Shown: positions 17,985 to 26,950, counted from the stretch's first letter. The stretch: 64,000 nucleotides of DNA from Oscillospiraceae bacterium (GCA_902780785.1 CACZGS010000006.1:159630-223629); one strand, 5' to 3'. The notes: generated by a model not told the origin, from the letters alone. A program made the numbers and translations.

Positions 17985-19058
17985 ATGAAGAAAGTGCTCG
18001 CATTATTACTGGCATTTTCAATGATCCTTCCTATTGCATCCTGCGGAAACGGCTCTAACACCAAGCTGAATGAGAAGGGGACCTCATGGTCGTCTCCTGA
18101 TGAAAAGTATAAGACTGTCCTTAAATCTTATGGCGGCAACACATGCGCAGGCACCATGGTTGTTGCAACTGATGAGGACATTGTTTATCTGTACTGTGAG
18201 GACGGTGTCGAAAAGGACGGAAAGACACCCGTCTCGCAAAATACTGTTTTTGATATAGGATCATGCAGCAAGGTGTTTACGGCTGTCTGCATTTTGCAGC
18301 TCGCAGAACAAGGAAAGCTCGATATAAACGATGCTTTGGACAAGTATTTTCCTGAATATGAGACAGGTAGAAAGATCACGATCTATAACCTTCTTCATAT
18401 GAATTCCGGAATCCCGGATTACCTGAATAATCCTGAGGCGTTCTGGAATATCTCGGGTGAGGATGCAGCAAACCAAATGATCAGCGACATTCTTCAGGAC
18501 AAGAAGACTGACGATGATCTGTTGAATGCTTTGTATCAGGTGCCGCTTAATTTCAAACCGGGCACGCAGTATGAATACAGCAATACGAATTACCGTTTGC
18601 TTGCTTTCATAATCGAGAAGATCTCCGGCATGAAGTACTGCGATTATGTGAAGGAGAATATTTTCGACAAGTGTGGAATGAAGAATACAACTTCAATGGC
18701 AACCGGCGACCTGACTTATGTTCCTGAGGATTTTGAAGAAGATGTAAAAAACGGTTTCTCTGATAAAGACGGTTATCCCATATGTCCCAATAACACAAGA
18801 GGAGACGGAGGAATCCATTCCAATCTGACTGATATGGTTGCTTTCGACAGGGCGCTGTTTACAGGCAAGCTCTTAAGTAAGAGCTCTATGGAAATCCTTT
18901 TGAAAGAAGAGATGGGATATTGCTGCGGCCTTGTAAAAGAGGGTACAGGTTATTCTCACTCCGGTTCATCCATATCATGCAGTTCTTACAATGAGATGAT
19001 CGAATCTGAAGAGTTCGGACATATCTATATCATCAGATTCGAACATGCAGGCCAATAG
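17985..19058 (+). CDS. Beta-lactamase-fold serine hydrolase, lipoprotein
   Basis: 357 residues with a lipoprotein signal ending in the lipobox IASC (Cys20). The class C beta-lactamase/D-alanyl carboxypeptidase fold is shown by the SxxK motif at Ser93-Lys96 (DIGSCSKVF), the YSN motif in YEYSNTNYRL, and HSG near the C-terminus (YSHSGSSISC). It is probably an extracytoplasmic esterase or peptidase acting on cell-wall or small substrates, not an antibiotic-resistance enzyme. An AGGGGG site precedes the ATG. The protein ends soon after the HSG motif, so the C-terminal sheet is shorter than usual. Confidence 0.88.
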   Translation: MKKVLALLLAFSMILPIASCGNGSNTKLNEKGTSWSSPDEKYKTVLKSYGGNTCAGTMVVATDEDIVYLYCEDGVEKDGKTPVSQNTVFDIGSCSKVFTAVCILQLAEQGKLDINDALDKYFPEYETGRKITIYNLLHMNSGIPDYLNNPEAFWNISGEDAANQMISDILQDKKTDDDLLNALYQVPLNFKPGTQYEYSNTNYRLLAFIIEKISGMKYCDYVKENIFDKCGMKNTTSMATGDLTYVPEDFEEDVKNGFSDKDGYPICPNNTRGDGGIHSNLTDMVAFDRALFTGKLLSKSSMEILLKEEMGYCCGLVKEGTGYSHSGSSISCSSYNEMIESEEFGHIYIIRFEHAGQ

Positions 19059-19129
19059 ATGATTATGAGAATCTTTTTGAATGAGATAAAATTAAAATCA
19101 ATTAAAATTGTGAAAAGTGAGGTCAATGT

Positions 19130-19843
19130 ATGTTTTGTTCCAATTGCGGTTCACCGGTAGGTGATCAGGAAAAGTTTTGTAAGATGTGCGGAACGCCTGT
19201 AAGTGCTCAGGCACCTGCACAAGTTGCGCAGCCCGCACCGGCTCCTGCTCCGGTTGCACAGCCTGCTCCTGCAGCACAACCGGTACCGGCACCTCAGCCT
19301 GCACCTGCCGTATATCAGCAGCCCGTTCAGGCAGCACCTCAGCCTGCTGCACCTGCGCTTGCTAAAGAAAAGGCAGGACCTAGACGTACGTGCTTTGTTA
19401 TCGGACTTATTACTTGTATCATGCTTATAGTCATAAATCTTCCCGCATTTGCGATTGGCGGAACGATGTTGATTGTAAGTCCGTTCGCCTTGATGCTTGG
19501 TGCCAGCAACTCTGATGACATCTTTGTTATTGGGCTTTTGGTTTGTATTGGTGCTTTCCTGCTGATAGATATGGCTATCATATCTATCGTATTTAACAGC
19601 ATCAGTTCCAAGATAACCGCGAAGAGACCTGCATCCAAGTGCAGAACGTTCAGGATGGCGGCTGCGATCATGCTCCTTGTTGATGCTTTGATCACTGTAG
19701 CTCCCATTATCGGCCTCAATTACATGATGAGTGATGCAGAGTTCTTCTACGCTATCTATGCTGTTGTCTTTATAATGGCAGTTGTTTTCTTTGTGTTGGC
19801 CATCATTACGAACAGCAAGGAAAAGAAACTGGCTTCGGCTTAA
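19130..19843 (+). CDS. Zinc-ribbon membrane protein with Pro/Ala linker
   Basis: 237 residues. An N-terminal zinc ribbon has Cys3, Cys6, Cys17 and Cys20 (CSNCG and CKMCG). About 55 residues of Ala-Pro-Gln-rich low-complexity linker follow (about 24-80). Then come about four membrane segments (around 90-120, 130-155, 178-200 and 207-230). This arrangement is common in Clostridia, with the ribbon in the cytoplasm near the membrane. Function is unknown. It is the gene just before the convergent ssrA terminator. Another zinc-ribbon gene with a similar opening starts at the right end of the window. Confidence 0.75.
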   Translation: MFCSNCGSPVGDQEKFCKMCGTPVSAQAPAQVAQPAPAPAPVAQPAPAAQPVPAPQPAPAVYQQPVQAAPQPAAPALAKEKAGPRRTCFVIGLITCIMLIVINLPAFAIGGTMLIVSPFALMLGASNSDDIFVIGLLVCIGAFLLIDMAIISIVFNSISSKITAKRPASKCRTFRMAAAIMLLVDALITVAPIIGLNYMMSDAEFFYAIYAVVFIMAVVFFVLAIITNSKEKKLASA

Positions 19844-19892
19844 TACAGCAAAAGATAATACACAGTTTCAATTTAGGTAGTATCAGATTAAT

Positions 19893-19926
19893 GAAAAAAC
19901 GACTGGATCATTCCAGTCGTTTCTTT
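19893..19926. terminator. Bidirectional Rho-independent terminator
   Basis: ACGACTGGA-TCAT-TCCAGTCGT stem with an A tract on the left and a T tract on the right. It can end both the zinc-ribbon gene on the plus strand and ssrA on the minus strand. Confidence 0.8.
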
Positions 19927-19927
19927 T

Positions 19928-20306
19928 TGGTGGAGATGAGGAGAATCGAACTCCTGTCCGAAACCTCTTCCTCCGGGACAATCTCCGGGTGCAGTCGACG
20001 GATGAATTATTCCTATTCCCGCGTGGCCCATCGACGGGCTTCGGTTCCAGTAGCTTCATAAGATTAAAGTCGCTAGCCGGCGCAAAGCTTAACCGATAGG
20101 ACTGCCTGCTTAACCTCTCTCAGGCGAGGTCTTCGGTGTACGTACACTCCCGCGAGAAGATAGGCGGGAGGACGGTAGCCTTAGGCTGCTACGAGCTCTG
20201 TTGTGTCTGCAATTACTTGCAATTCCCCGTTTTTTAAGGAGGCACAACGAGGATCCTCCACCCGCTTTCCCGACATCAGAAGCCCCGTCGAAACCAGTGC
20301 ATCCCC
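19928..20306 (-). ncRNA. ssrA: Transfer-messenger RNA
   Basis: The minus strand begins GGGGATGCACTGGTTTCGAC and ends with GTTCGATTCTCCTCATCTCC followed by ACCA, so both halves of the tRNA-like domain are present. The 5' GGGGATG pairs with CATCTCC to form the acceptor stem, and CCA is encoded. Length is 379 bases. The tag reading frame ends at the TAA complementary to 20181-20183 and decodes to a C-terminus ADTTELVAA, a degradation-type ending. The RNA rescues stalled ribosomes with SmpB, which is not in this window. A promoter TTGAGC-N17-TATAAT lies on the minus strand near 20350-20378, about 45 bases before the mature 5' end. Confidence 0.93.
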
Positions 20307-20379
20307 GTATCAGAAAAGTGAAAAACTTTGAAGTTTTCCAGACGCATATTATATATGCTTTGAATTGAATGCTCAACAC

Positions 20380-20414
20380 AAAAAGAGGGACCGCATTTTC
20401 GCAGTCCCTCTTGC
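20380..20414 (-). terminator. Rho-independent terminator
   Basis: On the minus strand AGAGGGACTGC pairs with GCGGTCCCTCT (one mismatch) and is followed by TTTTT. It ends the zinc-ribbon gene at 20438-21013 just before the ssrA promoter. Confidence 0.75.
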
Positions 20415-20437
20415 ATAATGATCAATTACTTTAAATA

Positions 20438-21013
20438 TCAGAGTTCGTCGTCGAAGTTTAAGTCCTTTGTAACATCGTAAGGTTCGAAGCTCTGGCTGAT
20501 GATGTCCTGTGCATCCTTGATCTCTTCAGCTTCAACTACATCGTCAGGTACGTAAGGAGCAGGTTCTTCTGTCTTCTCTGCATAACCTGTGTTGTAAGGA
20601 TCAAGTCCGTCGTACTTCTTATAAGGATTGATGAGGATCTCTGTGCCGCAATAGTAGCACTTGGATACGAAGGGCTTGTTCTCCATCTTCTGAAGACCCT
20701 TGCCGCAGGAAGGGCAGAATGCGATGTTCTTAAAGTCTGTTCTCTTCTGGAGAAGAACTGCTTCGTTCAATGCCTTGTCGAGTTCTTCGTTGGTTGCACC
20801 GTGCTCCTTGAGCATGATCCAGAAGGCGTGGAGAAGATAAGTCTGCTTTTCAACTCTTTGTCTGAGTATTTCGACTTCTTTGATAGAAGAATACTCACTC
20901 TTGATCTCTGCTTCTTTGCCCGGTTCCTTCATGCCACGGAGAAGCTCATCCGCTTCGTTGACGCTCTTGAGCTTTGCCATATCCTTGATCATGTTAGGAT
21001 CGAAATCTACCAT
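20438..21013 (-). CDS. Uncharacterised zinc-ribbon protein
   Basis: 191 residues with no membrane segment. The N-terminal half is charged and helical (about residues 1-95, including EVEILRQRVEKQTYLLHAFWIML). A zinc ribbon follows with CPSCGK and CYYCGT (about residues 99-122), and the C-terminal 60 residues are acidic. It is probably cotranscribed with the amidase-like gene upstream, 80 bases away on the same strand. I do not recognise a function; the ribbon and acidic tail suggest protein or nucleic-acid contact. Confidence 0.7.
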   Translation of the reverse strand: MVDFDPNMIKDMAKLKSVNEADELLRGMKEPGKEAEIKSEYSSIKEVEILRQRVEKQTYLLHAFWIMLKEHGATNEELDKALNEAVLLQKRTDFKNIAFCPSCGKGLQKMENKPFVSKCYYCGTEILINPYKKYDGLDPYNTGYAEKTEEPAPYVPDDVVEAEEIKDAQDIISQSFEPYDVTKDLNFDDEL

Positions 21014-21093
21014 AATGCCTACCTCCTCGAGTTTTGAATTGTTTGCCTTAAATACTAATATATCAAACTTTTTGTATTTTCAATTGTAAATTC

Positions 21094-22578
21094 TTACTTG
21101 AGGAACTCGGATACTGCGACAGCTACTTTGTAGGGAGTCTCGCTGTCGGTGATAAGGGCATCGTCGTCGCTGTTTGAAAGGTATCCGACGACGAGCTGGT
21201 ATGACTTTACCGAGTCTGCATAGTTCAGACCTGTATACATATTTGACTGTACGACACCTAAGGACGTGCTGCCGATCTCATTAGCGACGAGCTCGGCAAG
21301 CTTCGTTCCTTCCTTTACGGCATTCTTTGAATAACTGCCTGTCGAAGGAACATAAACCTTAACACCTTTGATGGTGCTTTCAGGTGCGCTGTCGGCATGG
21401 AGTCTGATGAAACAGTCAGCTTTGTTGTCAGTCGCGATTTTCGCGCGCTCGATATTGGAGATGTTGGCATCGTTGGAATCTCTCGTAAGGATGACCTTCG
21501 CGCCGCATCCTTCCAAATATTCTCTTAATACCAATGCATACTTGAGAGTAAGATCATATTCTTTGGCACCGCTGTTGACGCCAACGGCTCCTGAAGTTGC
21601 TTTGTCTTTCTCGGCTGTAGAACCCTTGTATACAGTCTCCAGTTCCGTGTTGGGGAATTCCTGGTGGCCGGGATCGATTACGATCACCTTGCCTGTGAGG
21701 TCAGGATGCTCCGCCTTAAGCGGTACCGGAGTAGGGGTGGGCGTTGCAGGGACGGGTGTAGGAGTATCCGTAGGTACAAAAGTCGGTTCGGAACCGATGA
21801 TCCCGAGTCCGTCCGGCGTTGTTGCGATAGTCTCATCGGCAGGCATGCCGAACATCTGATTGAACTTCTTATCGATATTCTGTTTATTGAACAGATAGAT
21901 AACGTAGCCGAAGCCGATGATGAGCAAAGCCATGAGGATACCGATGGCAACGCTCTGAAGTGATGCTTCCTTGGATCTCGGAGGTTCTTTGGGTTCTTCC
22001 GGAATCTCAATGGGTTCTATATTGACGGGCTCGATCTCAACGGTAGCCTTTGCAGGCTTTTTCCAGATCTTCTTTGGAGCCTCAGCGGGCTTTTTATTTA
22101 CAGGCTTTTTCTGAACAGGTTCTGCCTTCTGAAGTTTCTTATCAGGTGCAGCCTTAGGCTTGGTGCCGGTTTGCTGAACGGGCTGCTTCTTTACGTTAGC
22201 GGCCTGCTTGCTCGGAGCATTGTTTTTGCCGGCAGGGGAGGGCTGCTTCTTCTGAGGTTGGTTATTTGCAGAAGCAGGCTTCTTCTGGCCGTTAGCAGGC
22301 TGCGCCTTCTTCTGTGCATTAGCAGGCTGTGCTTTTTTCTGCGCGCTGCCGTTAGGGGAAGAGGGCTTCTTGCCTGATACGTTTGCCTTGACCTGGGTTC
22401 CTGTCTTCTTGGAAGGGTGCTTTCTTTGTCCTGATAAGTATTTTCTTGTGAAATCACTTATGAAAGCTTCTCTTTGTGAGGCGGGCATTGCATGAAGACG
22501 TTCGTATAGGCGCTTCCTCCTGTCTTCAGGAAGATTCGCCAAGATCTTTTTAAATTGAGCAAGATTGTCTTCGGGCAT
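21094..22578 (-). CDS. N-acetylmuramoyl-L-alanine amidase-like cell-wall protein
   Basis: 494 residues from the ATG at 22578, which has a GGAGG site. Residues 1-55 are a charged helical region. A long Lys/Ala/Pro/Gln-rich low-complexity stretch follows (about 55-200), then one membrane helix (about 216-236, GILMALLIIGFGYVIYLF). A Pro/Thr linker with repeated TPTPVP leads to an extracellular Amidase_3 domain (about 300-494). Zinc ligands are visible in VIDPGHQ, GAKEYDLTL and RLHADS. The catalytic Glu that normally sits in the final E-x-G-F-x-S-N motif appears replaced (LVVGYLSNSDDD), so activity is uncertain. Probably envelope remodelling or peptidoglycan binding. Confidence 0.8.
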   Translation of the reverse strand: MPEDNLAQFKKILANLPEDRRKRLYERLHAMPASQREAFISDFTRKYLSGQRKHPSKKTGTQVKANVSGKKPSSPNGSAQKKAQPANAQKKAQPANGQKKPASANNQPQKKQPSPAGKNNAPSKQAANVKKQPVQQTGTKPKAAPDKKLQKAEPVQKKPVNKKPAEAPKKIWKKPAKATVEIEPVNIEPIEIPEEPKEPPRSKEASLQSVAIGILMALLIIGFGYVIYLFNKQNIDKKFNQMFGMPADETIATTPDGLGIIGSEPTFVPTDTPTPVPATPTPTPVPLKAEHPDLTGKVIVIDPGHQEFPNTELETVYKGSTAEKDKATSGAVGVNSGAKEYDLTLKYALVLREYLEGCGAKVILTRDSNDANISNIERAKIATDNKADCFIRLHADSAPESTIKGVKVYVPSTGSYSKNAVKEGTKLAELVANEIGSTSLGVVQSNMYTGLNYADSVKSYQLVVGYLSNSDDDALITDSETPYKVAVAVSEFLK

Positions 22579-22682
22579 AATGACCTCCATTAAGGATAAT
22601 ACCATTCTTTATAATTACGGCAAAACAATTATTTACGTTTAATTTGCGGTATGAAGGGACAGGCTTTTCGAGCACTTGGAAC

Positions 22683-22727
22683 TGTTCAAAATTTAGTATT
22701 GAACAATAAACAGTAGTGTGCTATAAA
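22683..22727 (+). promoter_or_regulatory. PadR operon promoter with operator dyad
   Basis: TTGAAC (22699-22704), a 17-base spacer and TATAAA (22722-22727) form a promoter. The perfect dyad TGTTCAA-N9-TTGAACA (22683-22705) overlaps its -35 hexamer, the expected place for autorepression by the PadR protein encoded at 22805. Confidence 0.6.
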
Positions 22728-22804
22728 TGATAGTGACGGCGGGGCGCTTAGGAATAGGGGGCGCTCTTTAAGCCCGTCAAATCGGAATGAAAGGGGATTT
22801 GCCA

Positions 22805-23143
22805 ATGAACAGCCAAATCAAGAAGGGCATTCTCGATTTGTGTGTGCTGGCCTTGCTCGAAAAAGGTGACAGTTACGGCTACGACCTCGCAGGTAGCCTC
22901 GCACGCAAAGTCGAAGTAGCAGACGGCACTGTTTATCCGATACTGCGCAAGCTCGCTTCTGAAGGCGTGGTATCGACTTACCTGCAAGAATCTCAGAACG
23001 GGCCTCCGCGCAAATACTATCACCTCACGGATGCAGGTCGTAAGAAGTTGGACAGCGAACGTGACGAGTGGATCAAGTTCTGCGGGGAAGTAAATGGAAT
23101 ATTGGAGCGAGAGACTGGAGGAAAAGCTGATGAACAAGAGTGA
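22805..23143 (+). CDS. PadR family transcriptional regulator
   Basis: 112 residues from the ATG at 22805, which has an AAAGGGG site; an ATG at 22787 has none. It is a compact PadR winged helix: KKGILDLCVLALLEKGDSYGYDLAGSL, then VADGTVYPILRKLASEGVVSTYL and a C-terminal dimerisation helix. The end overlaps the DUF1700 gene by 14 bases, the standard PadR-DUF1700 pairing in Firmicutes. These modules often respond to membrane or lipid stress or cell-envelope-active compounds. A dyad over its promoter supports autoregulation. Confidence 0.92.
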   Translation: MNSQIKKGILDLCVLALLEKGDSYGYDLAGSLARKVEVADGTVYPILRKLASEGVVSTYLQESQNGPPRKYYHLTDAGRKKLDSERDEWIKFCGEVNGILERETGGKADEQE

Positions 23144-23699
23144 ATATCTTAACAAGCTCACCAATGAATTGGGGCACATGCCCTATGGTGATGTAAAAGA
23201 CATCATCCAATCCATGGAAGAGCATTTTGACGAAGGCGTCAGCGAAGGCAGAAGTGAGGAAGAGATCGCAGCAAGTCTCGGTGATCCGGCTGAACTGGCA
23301 GCAGAGTTCAAGGACGGTGCCAAGTTCAAACAGGTCATGAAGAGAAGAAAGCTCTCCGACAACTTCAAGGGACCTGACGGAAGAAGCAGGATCTTTGTAA
23401 TCCTTTTCAATGTTTTCCTGGGTGTATGGTGCTGGCTTATCCTTCTGGCAGCTATCTTTGCGGCATTCATGTGCCTTGCAGGTGATGCAGCTGTCGTAGG
23501 ACTCATCGTAGCCGGACTCATCACAGGTGCTTTGACTGAATTCCTGGTACCTTTCATCTTCCTGATCCTTACACTTATCTGTGTAGCTGTATTCCTTATC
23601 GTATTGCTGATCCTCGGTATCAAGTACTACGCAAAGGGTCTCAAGGCATACATCAGATGGAACAAGAATGTTTGGAACTACGGCTTAGGGGAGGACTAA
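23130..23699 (+). CDS. DUF1700 family membrane protein
   Basis: 189 residues from the ATG at 23130, preceded by GGAGG. The N-terminal part (about 1-75) is the DUF1700 helical domain (EYLNKLTNELGHMPYGDVKDIIQSMEEHFDEG, EEEIAASLGDPAEL). Three hydrophobic segments follow (about 95-118, 122-145 and 150-175). It is coupled to the PadR gene, and the pair probably forms a sensor/regulator module for the envelope. Specific function unknown. Confidence 0.88.
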   Translation: MNKSEYLNKLTNELGHMPYGDVKDIIQSMEEHFDEGVSEGRSEEEIAASLGDPAELAAEFKDGAKFKQVMKRRKLSDNFKGPDGRSRIFVILFNVFLGVWCWLILLAAIFAAFMCLAGDAAVVGLIVAGLITGALTEFLVPFIFLILTLICVAVFLIVLLILGIKYYAKGLKAYIRWNKNVWNYGLGED

Positions 23700-23702
23700 T
23701 CT

Positions 23703-23882
23703 ATGAGTAAAAAAGATATTAAGCTTCTGATTACAGGCGCAATCGCTCTTTTCCTTGCTTGTTTCTTAGGAATCATTACCATCGTATTGTTCGTAGTAAA
23801 GCTTGGAAACAAGGCTATGGAATATGACTGGAAGGGTGCTTTCGGTCAGGTAACCGAACAGGTCCAGAGCTTAGGCGATTAA
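23703..23882 (+). CDS. Small membrane protein downstream of DUF1700
   Basis: A 59-codon frame starting three bases after the DUF1700 stop; its ribosome binding site (GGGGAGGA) is inside the end of that gene. One clear membrane helix spans about residues 8-33 (LLITGAIALFLACFLGIITIVLF), preceded by a positive MSKKDIK and followed by an acidic tail, so the N-terminus is likely cytoplasmic. It is probably the third member of the PadR operon. A stem-loop lies 37 bases after the stop. Function unknown. Confidence 0.65.
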   Translation: MSKKDIKLLITGAIALFLACFLGIITIVLFVVKLGNKAMEYDWKGAFGQVTEQVQSLGD

Positions 23883-23916
23883 TAAAAAACAACAGTAAGT
23901 TTTTGGGATAAGGATA

Positions 23917-23950
23917 GAGAGGGGCTGTCTTACGTGTAGGGCAGCCCCTG
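23917..23950 (+). terminator. Probable terminator of the PadR operon
   Basis: AGGGGCTG at 23920-23927 pairs with CAGCCCCT at 23942-23949, with additional weak pairs inside. The T tract is poor, so termination is likely but not certain. Confidence 0.5.
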
Positions 23951-24022
23951 ATCTTTGAACGCTTTTTCTGATAAACGCTAAGTTTGTGTTATCTTATTTT
24001 CAGTACAAAATATGGAGCTTTT

Positions 24023-24178
24023 ATGGAAACTAACAAAGAACTCGAATCGAGGATCGCAGAGGTCCTCCAGGCGGAGAAGGAGAACAAGATCCCCCGCATG
24101 ACCAAACTCGATTACATCATCGCTGCGGTGATAACCGTGATAACCCTTTTAGGGATAATCGGAGGTTTCTTCTTATGA
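24023..24178 (+). CDS. Small single-pass membrane protein, partner of the NCS1 fusion
   Basis: 51 residues from the ATG at 24023 (TGGAG site upstream). A charged N-terminal helix (about 1-28) is followed by one membrane segment (about 31-50, YIIAAVITVITLLGIIGGFF). The stop overlaps the start of the 883-residue permease fusion by four bases (ATGA), so the two are made together and the small protein may be an accessory subunit of the transporter. Confidence 0.65.
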   Translation: METNKELESRIAEVLQAEKENKIPRMTKLDYIIAAVITVITLLGIIGGFFL

Positions 24179-26826
24179 GCCGCAAACATGATGTAAACAA
24201 AGAAATCGAAAATGAAGTCTATTGCGGAACATTGCCTGTTCTGCCAAAAGAGCGAAAATACGGATTTATCGATGCGCTCCTCGTCTTATCAGGATACTGC
24301 ATCGCGACATGGAGCTATACGCAGGGTTCATATCTTGCAACACTCGTAGGATTCAAGCAGCTCCTTATCGGAGCGTTCCTTGCAGCGATATTCATGCTCA
24401 TGATCTACCAGCTTCCGGTTATCATGTCGGCAAGATACGGAATAGATATATGGATCTGGCTTCGAAGCGTTTTCGGGCCTGCCGGAAACAAGATCGTTAC
24501 GATAATAATCATTGCCGTAAACTTCCCGTGGTATGCAGTGTGTTGCGAACTGTTCGCAGACTCGATGGAGAATCTCCTGGGACTGTTCGGAATTCAACTC
24601 TTCAACGGCGCGCATCTTGTCTTAAGTCTTTCCTGTGTCATCATCGGAACCATCATCGCGCTGCGCGGTGTAGGCACGATCACATGGACCACGAGAATAC
24701 TCGTACCGCTGCTTTTGCTCGTAGGTGTCGCAGTAGTCATCGTAGGCTTTACGTCAGTTCCGATGGACGTTATCTGGAACTATCAGCCTGAGCTTGCAGG
24801 CGATGCTGACAAGACTGTTAATTACGTTCTCAGCATCGAAGCCAACTTTGCATTTGTTATCACACTGGTCGGCGGCATGGCCGAAGTTCCGCGTCTTTGT
24901 AAATCCGAGAGATCGGGTTATTATGCAGGCGTTTTGGGACAGGGCGCGGCAGGCTCTTTCTTCGTAGTCGTCGGTGCTGTCATGGCCATCGCAATGCAGC
25001 ATGTAACAGGCCAGATGGTAGATGACCCGACGCTCATGATGGCTACTTTATCTGCACCTATCTTAGGTCTGTCATCGCTTTTGCTCGTTGCTTTCGCGAA
25101 CATTGGAACACAGGCTGTAGGATCTTACATCTACGGTGTTATGCTCAAGTCCACGTTCAAGAAATCATCTTATAAGGTGCTTGTTCTTGTGCTCGGCATA
25201 TATGTCGCACTGCTTTGCGTCTGGGGCAAGATCACCGAATATTTCGGAAGCTTCCTTACGATCGGCGCTTGCGTTTATGCGCCTCTGGCAGCATTGTTGT
25301 TTGTTGACTTCTTCCTCGTAAGAAAACAGAAGATCGACCTTAAGAGCGCATATGAACTTCCCGGCCACACGGCTTACAGATACACCGGCGGATTCAATAT
25401 CGTGGGCATCATCTGCCTTGCATTGGGATTCGGATTCACGCTCGTGATCTACGATCCTATAAAGGGCATAATCCACAACAATTGGTTGTTCATGCTGACA
25501 CCGACTTTTGCATCATTCCTCTTTACTGGAATCCTTTATTATCTGCTTTGCAAGATCCCTTTCATCCGCGATTACGTAATCTGCAAGGGACCTGACAAGA
25601 GACCTTTTGACAGAGCGAAAACTCCGCCGAGGCAGAACCTTTTCTTCATGCCTTTTATCTGGCTTATCTGCAAGTTCATCACGGCTCCTTATAAGCTTAA
25701 GATCGATAAGCACAACATGGACGGTATCAAGCCTCCGTTCCTGGTCTACGGTTCTCACAATTCCTTCATGGACTTCTATGTAACTCCGCTTGCATTAAAG
25801 CCTTACCGCGCGAATTACATTTCAGAGCTTGAAGGATTCGAAGCGTTCGGTGAATGGATATACCGTCAGGTAGGATGTCTTGGAACACGTAAGTTCATCA
25901 ACGACCAGATGCTTATAAAGAACATAATGAAGGTCATCAAACGCGGCGACGTAATGGTCATCTATCCTGAAGCAAGATATGCGAATGTCGGAACCAATTC
26001 CCATCTGACACCTTCCATCGCCAAGCTCGCTAAGCTTCTGAAAGTTCCAGTAGTTACGATCAACATGCAGGGCAACTATCTGCAGCAGCCGATCTGGAAC
26101 CTGAAGGAGAGAAAGGGTGCAAGGCTTCACGCTGACCTTAAGTGCGTCGTAACCCAGGATGAGATCGGAAAGCTTTCCGTAGACGAGATCCTTTCGCGCA
26201 TTTCAAAAGAACTTACTTACGATGAGTATAAGTACCAGCTTGAAAACAAGATCAAGATCGATGACGAGTGGAGAGCTGAAGGCCTTCACTATCCTTTGTA
26301 CCGCTGCAGAAAGTGCGGCAAGGATTTTGCCATGACGACAAAAGGCAGCAAGATCACATGCAAGTACTGCGGCGACTCTTATGAGATGGATGAGTACGGA
26401 CAGCTTCATTCTGAATCCGGTGAGATGATCCACATCCCTGACTGGTACGAATGGCAGAGAGCCTTTGTCCATGAAGAGTGCAGGGAAGGAAAGTATAAGC
26501 TCGATATCCCCGTAAAGGTATGGGCACTGCCTAATTCCGTTAACTTTGTTGACTGCGGCGAGGGAAGACTCGTTCACGATAACTCGGGCTTCTCTCTGAC
26601 ATTCGATAACTACAGGACAGAGAAACACGAGACTTTGAAATTCCCGTCCTCATCGATGATATCGCTCCACACGGAATACGATTATCGTGGTTTGTATGGT
26701 CCGTGCGTCACGCTCTCGACTTACGATGACACGTTCTTCATCTATCCGACTGATGAGAGCAAGGATGTCTTCAACCCGACGAAGATACAGTTTGCAACGG
26801 AGTTCCTTGGCGGGCTATATACGTAA
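24175..26826 (+). CDS. NCS1-type permease fused to PlsC-like acyltransferase and zinc ribbon
   Basis: 883 residues with three parts. Residues 30-460 are a complete purine/cytosine (NCS1) permease with about 12 membrane segments (GYCIATWSYTQGSYLA, FAFVITLVGGMAEVPRL). Residues 490-680 are a glycerolipid acyltransferase-like domain with the HX4D motif at His528-Asp533 (HNSFMDFY) and YPEAR (597-601) in the place of the usual FPEGTR block. A zinc ribbon follows with Cys711, Cys714, Cys729 and Cys732, then about 130 residues without a recognised fold. Reading is open throughout, with no sign of a frameshift. A permease joined to an acyltransferase is unusual; it may import a base and act on lipid, but the function is unknown. 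Confidence 0.8.
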   Translation: MSRKHDVNKEIENEVYCGTLPVLPKERKYGFIDALLVLSGYCIATWSYTQGSYLATLVGFKQLLIGAFLAAIFMLMIYQLPVIMSARYGIDIWIWLRSVFGPAGNKIVTIIIIAVNFPWYAVCCELFADSMENLLGLFGIQLFNGAHLVLSLSCVIIGTIIALRGVGTITWTTRILVPLLLLVGVAVVIVGFTSVPMDVIWNYQPELAGDADKTVNYVLSIEANFAFVITLVGGMAEVPRLCKSERSGYYAGVLGQGAAGSFFVVVGAVMAIAMQHVTGQMVDDPTLMMATLSAPILGLSSLLLVAFANIGTQAVGSYIYGVMLKSTFKKSSYKVLVLVLGIYVALLCVWGKITEYFGSFLTIGACVYAPLAALLFVDFFLVRKQKIDLKSAYELPGHTAYRYTGGFNIVGIICLALGFGFTLVIYDPIKGIIHNNWLFMLTPTFASFLFTGILYYLLCKIPFIRDYVICKGPDKRPFDRAKTPPRQNLFFMPFIWLICKFITAPYKLKIDKHNMDGIKPPFLVYGSHNSFMDFYVTPLALKPYRANYISELEGFEAFGEWIYRQVGCLGTRKFINDQMLIKNIMKVIKRGDVMVIYPEARYANVGTNSHLTPSIAKLAKLLKVPVVTINMQGNYLQQPIWNLKERKGARLHADLKCVVTQDEIGKLSVDEILSRISKELTYDEYKYQLENKIKIDDEWRAEGLHYPLYRCRKCGKDFAMTTKGSKITCKYCGDSYEMDEYGQLHSESGEMIHIPDWYEWQRAFVHEECREGKYKLDIPVKVWALPNSVNFVDCGEGRLVHDNSGFSLTFDNYRTEKHETLKFPSSSMISLHTEYDYRGLYGPCVTLSTYDDTFFIYPTDESKDVFNPTKIQFATEFLGGLYT

Positions 26827-26950
26827 TAGCATTGAATTTGTTAAATATTTCACAGGAAAGTGCCATTTATCGGCGTTTGAGGCCTGTTATTTATCTGAAA
26901 TAATCGTCTCCATGTGGTAGATTATTACTATTACACCACCGGAGGCAGAC

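Noticed and set aside
20110..20379. 89-residue minus-strand frame
   Set aside because: It lies within tmRNA on the same strand and has no protein-like features.
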